From Forficula auricularia (taxonomy: Eukaryota; Arthropoda; Insecta; Dermaptera; Forficulidae): DNA of 64,000 bases. The notes below the pieces were generated by a model, which did not search any database, was not told the DNA's origin, and worked only from the letters and a program-made list of their open reading frames with translations. Of the stretch, positions 56,220 through 64,000 are shown piece by piece (the stretch's first letter is position 1; each line of letters starts with the position of its first letter). The stretch is taken from contig JALMQS010000132.1 of NCBI GenBank assembly GCA_024734495.1, forward strand, positions 2,054,789 to 2,118,788, given 5' to 3'. Position numbers and translations under genes: made by a program.

Positions 56220-56479
56220 CAATATGTGAGGTTAGCATATTTACAAGTTACAGGCCTCCAAATCTGAGTAGGTACTGTTTCTTGTATCGGATCGGATCTT
56301 GTTGGAATTTATTAGGAAGGTCTCTGAGAGGAAATTCTAGAAGTTAATCTCGTAAAAACCCATTAACTTATAACTATACAACATAGGTTCTCGGCTTCGA
56401 TGAGGGTTAACTTTGTCTTAGTGTCAAAATAACCTTTAGATTTATTCTACTTTTAGTTCTAACTTTAACAGGTACAAAA

Positions 56480-57028
56480 ATCACATAAAAATATCTAGTT
56501 TGGAGATCCCTCACATCGTCATTTAAAATCAAAACGAATTTTAAAAAAATGTATTCTTTTTTTTTAATTGGCCTTCGGTAACTAAAGCCAGTTTTAGACC
56601 TGAGTCTTAGTTGGGCGTTAGTGTGTATGTGTGTGTGTGTAGAAATGTGTGTAAATTGGTGTATGGATCAGATTTTAGTCGGTTAAATATTTGCAGGGAT
56701 CCGGACTTGATCCAAAGGCATGCTCTCCAACCACTCGGCCAATCTGAGCCCTTATACTTATCTTATTCTACGTAAAAAAATCTGTATAAGAATATGTTAC
56801 ACTATGATTTTTTTTGACCCAACATAAAATTCTCCGCACCCTCTGAACCTCCCAAAAAATTCATTCGATTTAAATTTTGATTTACGGGAAAATGAATACA
56901 TTTAACTTCTATATTTCAAATTTTTATCCCATTTAGTTTACGAGCTACATTGCTCTGACAGACAGACAGACGGACATTGTAGCGATACTAATAGGGTTCC
57001 GTTTTACATTTCAAACGCAACCCTAAAA
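56480..57028 (+). repeat. Interspersed repeat G
   Basis: The most complete copy: GGAGATCCCTCACATCGTCA near 56501, a CCGCACCC block, TTTAGTTTACGAGCTAC, GACAGACAGACAGACGGACA, and terminal GGGTTCCGTTTTAC...CGCAACCCTAAAAT. A TG/GT-rich stretch at 56621-56650. No coding capacity. Confidence 0.5.
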
Positions 57029-57121
57029 TAAAATTATTTAATTTAATTAAAGCAAAAAATAAGTATCTCTTTTTGAAAATAAGATGGTATTTTTTCAAAA
57101 ATACAAATCGCGGTAACAACC

Positions 57122-57222
57122 GAATTTAGGTTTTTAAGGTCTTAAATTACGATCCCTCTGATAATGCAATATAAAAATACTCTACTAATATCAAAGAATT
57201 TAAGACCTTAAAAACTAAATTC
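57122..57222. repeat. Foldback with 27-base arms
   Basis: GAATTTAGGTTTTTAAGGTC.. at 57122-57148 is complementary to 57196-57222. The centre CCCTCTGATAATGCAATATAAA is reminiscent of the family D arm, so this may be a minimal D relative. Confidence 0.45.
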
Positions 57223-58000
57223 ATTTTATGAAAAATTATTTAAATTAAAAATTTTATTCGAAGGAATATTTGTGAATTTTAAATACATTTTGTGGTTCTA
57301 TATTTCTAATTAAGTAAATCTTAAATTTGTGGATTTTTTGAGTATGGATTAGCATAATAAATAAAAATAAATAAATAAATAGTAAAAAGGATTACTATGT
57401 TAGGATTTCACTTCCAGTAAATTCAAAGGAAGAGACTTAGATATTTGATTAGACTACTTGTTCAATTGACATAGTCAAGTGCATATTTACATCGATTGCC
57501 ATTGCAAATCATTCATAGCACTTGGGAATGAAGACTTGAGTGACTTGGCTAAGATGAAATCGATTTGGCAATGAAGTATTCACCCGTTCATGAAGTATAT
57601 ATATATATATATAGGTATATATAATGTCTCCGATACTGTTCGCTAACTCATGATTAATTAAATTAACCTTTGGACTACTACTGTACTGTATTCCATCCCT
57701 TAAGACCCACCTCTTCCCTCTCGAACCAATGACATTAAAGTTTGTCGACTTGGGAGCAAATTTATGGAGAGGTGACCAGTGGTGACCGAAACTGTATAGT
57801 TATCAATTAAATAATACAAATAGTTATTAAAATTATTGTTTTATTATATTTGTGACAAAACCAACCCTTCAATTTAACGAAAAATTAAAAAATAAATCAA
57901 ATCAAATACAGGCTGACTACTATTCATAGATGGATGTGTGATATATAATAATTTATATATACATATATATATACCATATCACTTTCTTAATAAAAAAATA
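57223..58000. other. No gene recognised
   Basis: AT-rich; (AT)n microsatellite at about 57596-57613. 57640-57790 has mixed composition without coding signature. Confidence 0.4.
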
Positions 58001-58297
58001 TTAAAGGAGACAATAAAAGAGCGTGTCTTCTGCTAGAAATATAAATTTTTTAAATTTATTTTTAATAAGTCTATCGTTTTGAGGGCTTTGCCCTCTTCAT
58101 CAGTCTATTACAATTGATTCACAGGAATTGATGTGGGAAAGTGAGTTTTACACGTGTAAAACTTCCATGACTTTTAAGGAGATAGGTGTTGGTTTAAATT
58201 TTTTAATAATAAAAAATTAATTAAAATTACGAGTCGGGTTTCACATAATTTTTTTATATGAAACCCAACTCGTAATTTTATTTATTTTTTTATTATC
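58001..58297. mobile_element. Family A arm with a family C foldback beside or inside it
   Basis: 58001-58140 is one family A arm (AAAGGAGACAATAAAAGAG ... GAGGGCTTTGCCCTC.TTCATCAG), holding a minus ribozyme-like relic: CTGATGA, A, perfect GAGGGC/GCCCTC, but GAA changed to AAA. 58170-58297 is a short family C foldback with tail at left (ACTTTTAAGGAGATAGGTGTTGG) and arms AAAATTACGAGT.GGGTTTCA. No clear target duplication for either. Confidence 0.5.
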
Positions 58298-58335
58298 CCA
58301 CAATTCCATTATCTCTCAACAAGAACATAGTCACT

Positions 58336-58540
58336 ATAGTCTAGATATTGAAGGAGACAATAAAAGAGTGTGTCTTCTGCTGGAATTATAAATTTTATTT
58401 ATTTATAACGAGACTATAGTCTCGTTATAAATAAATAAAATTTATAATTCCAGCAGAAGACACACTCTTTTATTGTCTCCTTCAATATATAAAAATTCTG
58501 CTACTCTCGGCACAAAAACTTTCAATTTTGAGTCTAGATA
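58336..58540 (+). mobile_element. Family A snap-back element
   Basis: AGTCTAGATA repeats at 58338-58347 and 58531-58540 (10 exact; 10-11 of 12). The element (58348-58528) is a perfect palindrome (GAAGGAGACAATAAAAGAG... and complement) plus the one-sided tail at right. The arms meet exactly at GAGACTATAGTCTC, i.e. at the self-complementary stem III and cleavage site of the family A ribozyme; the core itself is absent. Confidence 0.75.
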
Positions 58541-58621
58541 GCTTGAGTTTCAAATCCCAAAGCTTTGCGACATACCGTAGACGAGATACTATATGAACGA
58601 TTCAAATATTTATTTTGCGAC

Positions 58622-58817
58622 ACTCCTAATTTAACTAATAAGTTTTAACCTGTAAACTACTGATGATGGACTAATATTCCGAAATATATTGAGTTTGTAT
58701 AAACCCCTTTGAGTTTTATTTCATTCACTGTGAAATTACACACCCTTTACTTTATTAATTAATATCATGTTTCACCTAAAACCTACACCACTTTCTCTAA
58801 GTAAAACTCCTAATTTA
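58622..58817 (+). mobile_element. Family C sense-only copy with perfect 12-bp target duplication
   Basis: ACTCCTAATTTA flanks at 58622-58633 and 58806-58817. The 172-base insert starts shortly before the ribozyme-like core, runs through the body (GAGTTTGTATAAACCCC, TTCATTCACTGTGAAATTACAC) and ends in the family C tail (ATGTTTCACCTAAAACC...CACTTTCTCTAAG). There is no inverted arm: a simple 5'-truncated copy. Confidence 0.8.
58660..58690 (+). ncRNA. Hammerhead-like ribozyme core, family C
   Basis: CTGATGA (58660-58666), extra T, GGA/TCC stem II with 7-base loop, GAA (58681-58683), ATATAT, U at 58690. Nearly the same as the core at 8200-8230. Confidence 0.5.
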
Positions 58818-59127
58818 CACCCTCTTCCTTTATTTCAATTGGATTAAAATTTATAAACGACTAACAACTTATGACACTTGTTAATTAGACCAATTTTAAA
58901 AAGTGGAATCTGCCTTTAAGGCTTCACAGGCTTAGAGTACCTACTTACGGAGCCCTCCATAAATTACGTCTCACGAATTTAAATATTTTTAGACGCCCCT
59001 CCCCTGTGTCACATTCTGTCACATTTTCATTGAGCTCCCCCTATATTGTGACGTCACACTATCACCTTTATACCCTATAATTTTCAGGTTGGATAATAAC
59101 CTGAAATCTAAAAAAATATGTTTGAAC

Positions 59128-59541
59128 ATTTTTGATTTGAGGCAACTTGAGCCGCAAAAGTTAGATAATGTAATCAATAATTTCTTATGTTAATCTACAT
59201 ATTTAGAAAATTATTTTATTATTTTTTGAAAAGGGAATATGAATTGAGTACCCGAAGGTATTTGAACCCGTGTCTCTCTTCTTTAGCCGAAGAGGGCCTT
59301 ACCTGGCAGGATCATCCGCGGCCTAGTTGGTAAAGGCGCTCTTCGGCTAAAGGAGAGAGACACAGGTTCGAATCCCGCCAGGTGCTCAATTCATTTTTCC
59401 TTTTCAAAAAATAATAAAATAATTTTCTAAATATGTAGAATTAACATAAGAAATTATTGATTACATTATTTAACTTTCGCGGCTCAAATTGCTTTAATAA
59501 AAAATTAAAACTAACGTTTAAAAAGTTAATTTTTGATTTGA
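59128..59541 (+). mobile_element. Family F (tRNA-like) foldback with 13-bp direct repeat
   Basis: ATTTTTGATTTGA is at 59128-59140 and 59529-59541 (13 bases; 12 if one is shared with the tail). Arms of about 150 bases (GCAACTTGAGCCGC.AAAGTTA... and complement GCGGCTCAAATTGC). The tail is at right only (about 59491-59528, TTAATAAAAAATTAAAACTAACG). Same layout as families A-D. The centre is tRNA-like. Confidence 0.75.
59312..59390 (+). other. tRNA-like segment of family F
   Basis: A box GGCCTAGTTGG (59320-59330) and B box GGTTCGAATCC (59365-59375) at tRNA-like spacing, with a CTCTTCGGCTAAAGGAGAG arm between. Acceptor stem and U33 are not tRNA-like, so this is a tRNA-derived or tRNA-mimicking promoter rather than a gene. 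The left arm repeats it on minus at about 59250-59300. Confidence 0.55.
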
Positions 59542-59640
59542 ATTTTGTAACATCACAATTTTTAAGATCCCTGGGCCCAACTGTCACATTTTGTCACAAA
59601 TCTGAGGTGCCCCCTTGTGTGACGTAATTTATGGACTGCC

Positions 59641-61545
59641 ATAACTTTTGAGAGACGATATACTCAAGTTTCTTCTACGATTGACTCTTCTGTATTTAAG
59701 AGTTACAACAAATAAAAATTTATTTTTCTTTTTATTTACATAAAATTTTTATTTTGCTTCTATCTTCTTAAATTACAGATATTTTATTTCTCTTCTTGAA
59801 ATCAAATTTTATTATTATAATTCAATTTGTAAAATGTGGAGCATCTAATTCTAGCTACAATAAAGTCGTTTATTTAAATGGTATTTACATTTGTAAACTT
59901 AAAAGAATAATTGAATGACATGCTTTATATACGCGTCGAACGCCACGCCAGTCAGCCACTTCAAAAAATAAAAGCTTTTCAGAAAATCAACCTCTCTGAC
60001 AAATATTATTTAACAAACGTCTTCTTTTGTTTTACTAATAGTATTTATTGATAATACAACTCGGAAGTCAAATATAAAATTTCAACTAATCAATACATGT
60101 GTCACTTTCATGAAAAAGAAGATTAGGTAACTACATTATAATATTAAGACAAAGTGAATGAATCAATCTTTCTTTTTTATTTTGAAATGGTTACATTACG
60201 AAATATTGTACTGTGTGTACTTTAATTTCAATAGGAATCAAGTGATTTCATTCATATTAAATGTCTATATTCATTTAATTGTTTATTTGCACTAATTTTA
60301 TGTGGTAAGATGTTTTTGAATAAAAAAACCCCGGCGCATATTCAGGAATTATGATGGGGTTGCAGTTCTCTTAAAAATGTTTTACTATACCTATATTTTT
60401 TCAATTTGATAGCTAAATTTGTTGTTCTTTTAAACTATTCAAACTGCCCTTTCCTTGCATCCCATCAGAATTTTTTGTTAAGGGGGAGAGGGGTTCTGAC
60501 CCTCTATATTCCCTATAACTGAAATCAGGGCCGCAGAGAGCTTATATGGGCCCTGGGTTTCGATTTTTTCGAGACCCTCTCTTATTATTATCTTTAAGTC
60601 TTTTTTGTAGACCAAAAATCCATGGTTTCGTTCATTTTTACTTTATCCAATGCGAAGCATGGGCAAAGTATTGTAATCGGTCTCGCTGCAACCGCGACTT
60701 CAAGGGCCCTCAGGTAAAGACTACGGAACGCATGGTCTCAATTAAAGTCACAAATTGTAGTATTCAATTAGGTTGAATTTTAGCACGTGACGGTTTTGCC
60801 AAAAATTACATGGGTCTCGTCGAGAGGCCGAAAAGTGTGATTTTTTCAGGAAGTACGTGCGGATGTATGTATGTATGTTATCGTTTATTTCGGCCACGAT
60901 TTTTTCCACACCGTTGCACCAATTGAAATGAAATTGAAAACCTACCATTAGTTTAACAAAATGAAGCGCTGATTAGTTTTTGGTACATATCGATTTACAA
61001 ACATTAGTACTTTTTTTAGTTTTTTCTAAATATCTTGAAAATGACTTCACTAATTTTGATGAAATTTAATATCCTAATTAAGTACCTTGGGGACCACTAA
61101 AAAGGTTAAATAAAGTTTTTAGTAAAAGTATATTTTAAAGTACTTTAATGTAGAATGGTTATTCCTCCGAGTATTAGATAAGAATCGATCACTATTTTTT
61201 AATGGACTGTAAATAGCAAGTGATATCTGAATTAATAATAAAGGAGTAAACATATTATGATTTAAAATGACTTTGGATAAAGTTTAGCAACGATCCGTTG
61301 CAGTTTATTTTTTTTATCAAAGTACTTTCAGCCGTTTTTGAGATTTTTCGAAAAAAAGAATAAAAAAAAAAAACAACAACAATGTTTCCATGGACGATGA
61401 CAACACTTGACCATAACCCTCTATGGTAAATTAATTACTAAATTATCAAGAACATAAAAAATTTTCGCTTTTTTTCTTTTTGATTTTATTAAAAACTGTA
61501 TTTAATAGATACTATCAATTTTTCAGAGGAAAAGGAACAATAATG
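59641..61545. other. No gene recognised
   Basis: AT-rich. 60528-60590 (TCAGGGCCGCAGAGAGC, GGGCCCTGGGTTTC) resembles hAT-type ends. 60800-60960 has a TGTATGTATGT run followed by 'CGGCCACGATTTTTTCCACACCG', a probable repeat. The small frames at 60546-60776 and 60748-60948 are not credible. Confidence 0.35.
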
Positions 61546-62051
61546 AGTGTTATATTAAATCATCAATTGCGATGTTTCGCTGTTTTATTACAGCTTCCTC
61601 AGGCTCTTTGATAAATTTTTTTCTAAACACTTTATCAGTTCATTTACGCTTTGTCATTCAGTTATTGAAAACAATTTATTCATACAACACCAATATTTAT
61701 TTATGAGAAGCCAGAGAAGCTTTACAAACTCATGCACTCTCTCAAATGGTAAAAAAATAAAAACTGTCAATACATTATAAATTTTATAATATGTTGACAG
61801 TTTTTTTAATCATTTGAGACAGTTTTTTTTTCGTATCATTTAAGAATGTGCATTGAGTTTGTAAAGTTTCTGTGGCTTTTCTAAATAAATATTGGTGATG
61901 TATGAATAAAGTGTGTTCAAATTTTTATATGTATAACTGAATGCCAAAGCTTAAATGAACTGACAAAGTGTTTAGAAAAAAATTTATCAAGAGCCTGAGG
62001 AAGCTGTAATAAAACAGAAAAACGTCGCAATTGATGATTTAATATAACACT
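61546..62051. mobile_element. Palindromic element with hammerhead-like cores (family J)
   Basis: AGTGTTATATTAAATCATCAATTGC at left and its complement at right lead into arms of about 240 bases meeting near 61790 (ACTGTCAA / TTGACAGT). Ribozyme-like cores: minus 61571-61602 (intact), plus 61995-62026 (two core changes). No tail or 12-base duplication was found, so it may be a fixed older form. Confidence 0.6.
61571..61602 (-). ncRNA. Hammerhead-like ribozyme core, family J
   Basis: From 61602 on minus: CTGAGGA, extra A, stem II GCTGT/ACAGC (perfect, 6-base loop), GAA, ACAT, C. Stem I GC/GC. The plus copy at 61995-62026 has ACGT as stem III but ACAGA and AAA in place of ACAGC and GAA. Confidence 0.55.
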
Positions 62052-62407
62052 TTTTACACAGGTCGACAAAAAAACTTTTACTTTCATTTTTTCTAGGTTT
62101 CTGTTTTAATGCATAAATTCTGATGCTAGACATCGAAAAACACCAAAATATCCATTCTTAGCTTTTATTAAAGTTTCCTTTTGTCTGTTTCACGTCGATA
62201 AGTAATTTTTAAAGATTTTAATTGATTTTACAAGAACCAGTCCCATAAACTTCATATGCTACATGCTCACCTGGATCAATTTAAAGATATAACTTTTAAG
62301 GAGTTCTTTGTTGGTTCTAGGTGAAACATTTTAATATAATAATAAAACTTGAGTAAGATACGAGGTAGGTTTCACAAAAAAAATAAAACAAATTGAGTTT
62401 TGAATTC

Positions 62408-62437
62408 GATATATTTCGAGGGTTAGCCCATCATCAG
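62408..62437 (-). ncRNA. Hammerhead-like ribozyme core, family C
   Basis: From 62437 on minus: CTGATGA, extra T, stem II GGG/CTC (one wobble), GAA, ATATAT, C (62408). This is the sense-strand copy of the element. Confidence 0.5.
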
Positions 62438-62921
62438 GAGTCTAAGAAAACTGATTATATATTGGAAAAATAGTTTTACAAGTAACAATTTAAATTTTTT
62501 TTAAATGTATGTGTTGAGAGGAAAGTAGGAGAAGAGAAATATGTTCTAAGAATTAATATTTTCTATTGAGATTTGAACGGGCTGAGAGGAAGATATACCT
62601 GCTATTATAATAACGAATGGGAAAGTACCTGAGAGGGTACAACTGAAAGGTACATAAGAGAGTACAATTACCCTAGTATATTCAATGTGCGAACATGTAC
62701 CTTTCCAGTTGTACCTTCTCAGGTACTTTCCCATTCGTTATTATAATAGCAGGTATAGCTGCCTTTCAGCCCGTTCAAATCTCAATAGAAAATATTAATT
62801 CTTAGAACAACTTCTCCTCTTCCCCCTACTTTCCCCTCACCACATACATTTAAAAATTTTTTTTTTTAAATTGTTACTTGTAAAACTATTTTTCCAATAT
62901 ATAATCAGTTTTCTTAGACTC

Positions 62922-62951
62922 CTGATGATGGGCTAACCCCCGAAATATATC
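62922..62951 (+). ncRNA. Hammerhead-like ribozyme core, family C
   Basis: CTGATGA (62922-62928), extra T, GGG/CCC stem II, GAA (62942-62944), ATATAT, C at 62951. Confidence 0.55.
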
Positions 62952-63256
62952 GAATTCAAAACTCAATTTTGTTTTATTTCTTTTTTGTGAAACCTACCTC
63001 GTATCTTACTCAAGTTTTATTATTAAATTTAAAGATAATATGGGTGTCTACTCAGAGGTGCAAGGAGAGCGTTTTCACCAAGATGTGATTTGAACGACGT
63101 TCCCAAGGGCAGTACAACGAGAATATGAAAGGAGATTATATTTGGGGTTTAATACGAGAAAGTCCATACAAACATAAGAAAATCACTAAAAATATTCATT
63201 TTTGAAATTGATTTTTTTATTATTTTACATTTGTGTGCTATTACTGTCGACCGGTG

Positions 63257-63419
63257 TTATTGTTCTTTTTTCTATGAAAAATTGATATATCTAATATTTA
63301 TTATGGAGCTGCATAACAAAATTGTATTTAATATTTATTATTTAATTATTGTTTGTAAGCGTGTGTGTCGTTAAGCGTCTTGAGACAAAACCCATAAGGA
63401 TGTAGGAAGCGAGTAATCC
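63257..63419. other. No feature recognised
   Basis: AT-rich DNA with a short GTGTGTG stretch. Confidence 0.35.
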
Positions 63420-63750
63420 CTAAGGAATGAAGTGAAGATGTTCCAAGGGAAGGAAGGCTTTGGAGGTTAGGTGTGAGGTTGAGAGGCCCGTCATCGGCTT
63501 CGTTTGAAAGTCAAGGTCCGCCCTCGAGTGCGGCCAGCGGCAGCTTTCCTCTGCCAGACGCACACGCGTCCGCCCTAAATAGCCACGGAGACGCCATGGC
63601 TATAAATGTCACCCTAATTCCCGAGCAGAGTCGCCGACAAGTAAAAATATCCTGGAGGCGACGCGGCGGGCGGCTCTCTTCAGTGGAGTACTCGCGATCA
63701 GCCTCCCTGTCCCATGTCCCTGCACTGCTTCATTAACAAAAACAGTCCGT
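63420..63750. other. CpG- and GC-rich block, candidate promoter or exon
   Basis: The GC-richest, most CpG-dense part of the window (ACGCACACGCGTCCGCC-like, GGAGGCGACGCGGCGGGCGG). A plus frame of 87 codons (63473-63736) is open but has no recognised domain. TATAAA lies at 63601-63606 and a TTCAGT initiator-like string at 63679-63684, too far apart to be one core promoter. Could be a 5' exon, CpG-rich promoter or a transposon fragment; undecided. Confidence 0.3.
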
Positions 63751-63819
63751 AAAACCAGAGGAAGGGAGAAAATTTCTAGTTTAACCGAATTATTTATCAG
63801 AGACCTTCAGGTATCTGAT

Positions 63820-64000
63820 TATACAGGGTGAGTCACAGGAAAGGGATGTTTTTCAAGAAAACACATTTCTGCGGATTTTTCAAAATAAAATATTTCACTT
63901 TCATAGGAACAATCACTAAACTATGCCATTATTGAATGCTTATGAGGAAAAAATTATGTTTGACAAATGATGGCCATTTTCAAGAACACAAATTCGAAGG
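63820..64000 (+). mobile_element. Probable transposon end running off the window
   Basis: TACAGGGTGAGTCACAGGAA begins at 63822; ACAGGGTG starts are common among insect DNA-transposon ends (compare 10204 and 32343 here). Sequence to the window edge shows no frame. Confidence 0.3.

Larger units (their letters stand above)
58953..59640. mobile_element. MITE with CCATAAATTACGTC ends, carrying a family F insertion
   Basis: The left end (CCCTCCATAAATTACGTC.CAC) and the complement of the right end (GGCAGTCCATAAATTACGTC ACAC) match, followed by related GACGCCCCTCCCC/GGTGCCCCC and TGTCACATT.TGTCACA blocks. The interior is occupied by the family F element 59141-59528. No coding. Confidence 0.5.
62278..63037 (-). 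mobile_element. Longest family C foldback (736 bp), perfect 12-bp target duplication
   Basis: AATTTAAAGATA flanks at 62278-62289 and 63026-63037. The tail is at left (AACTTTTAAGGAGTTC.TTGTTGGTTC.AGGTGAAACATTT), so sense is minus. Arms of about 340 bases are nearly perfect and meet near 62650-62700, where ACCTGAGAGGGTACAACTG-type repeats lie. Ribozyme-like cores in both arms (62408-62437 minus, 62922-62951 plus). The best full-length reference for the family. Confidence 0.85.
62057..63256. mobile_element. DNA transposon relic with CAC.GGTCGACA ends
   Basis: Left CACAGGTCGACA (62057) and right complement CACCGGTCGACA (ending 63256) match the ends of the palindrome at 43658-44192. The interior is not palindromic and is interrupted by a family C element (62290-63025). 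No transposase frame visible. Confidence 0.45.

Noticed and set aside
59312..59390. A functional tRNA gene
   Set aside because: A and B boxes are good, but no acceptor stem, no U33 and the segment is mirrored in the other arm; it is part of a retroelement.
63473..63736. 87-codon frame as a confirmed gene
   Set aside because: No domain, low-complexity Ser/Arg/Ala composition expected in CpG-rich DNA; left as a candidate block only.

Overview
This looks like a gene-poor stretch of an AT-rich invertebrate nuclear genome. An arthropod seems most likely, but I cannot name the species. Nothing looks bacterial: there are no operons or long host reading frames. Only one host coding segment is convincing, a single LDL-receptor class A exon on the minus strand at 25184-25300. 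It has splice sites at both ends and phase 1-1 boundaries, so most of the window is probably intron or intergenic DNA of a larger gene. A few GC-richer blocks (about 10.05-10.3, 14.1-14.35, 20.64-20.8, 38.9-39.35 and 63.4-63.75 kb, plus a 133-codon open frame at 33.2-33.6 kb) could be unrecognised exons or regulatory DNA.

Almost everything else I can explain is transposable element. The most striking content is a set of short, mostly foldback retroelements, which I label families A, B, C, D and F. They share one layout: two inverted arms (sometimes a direct tandem, sometimes only one arm), a unique 35-50 base tail at one end only, and a target duplication of 12 bases. The 12-base duplication can be read exactly or with one mismatch at more than fifteen loci, for example 1434, 8062, 18643, 30050, 35255, 45966, 58622 and 62278. 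Families A, B and C carry a hammerhead-ribozyme-like core: CTGANGA, one extra base, a perfect stem II, then GAA, a self-complementary stem III (ACTATAGT, ATATAT or ACGT) and a cleavage-site base. Families D and F instead carry tRNA-like pol III A/B boxes and a T arm at the centre. The layout recalls Penelope-like retroelements, whose terminal repeats may be inverted or tandem, have a one-sided extension and can carry hammerheads. I infer that these are non-autonomous relatives. No matching reverse transcriptase is present in the window.

Region by region: 0-10 kb holds relics, a foldback B copy and several C copies. From 10.4 to 16.8 kb is a dense cluster of A, B and F copies and two further hammerhead-like loci. 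From 18.6 to 30.9 kb there are C, D, B and hAT-like elements around the LDLa exon. From 32 to 48 kb there are large palindromic DNA-transposon relics, an A copy with several ribozyme cores, a nested C/Tc1/C stack at 41.7-42.9 kb and a compound D element. From 50.2 to 53.6 kb an internally deleted Ty3/gypsy element sits inside an A-family foldback, with both target duplications readable. From 53.8 to 54.8 kb lies a 5'-truncated LINE. From 55.7 to 64 kb there is a hAT-type MITE, more A/C/F copies and a GC-rich block close to the right edge.
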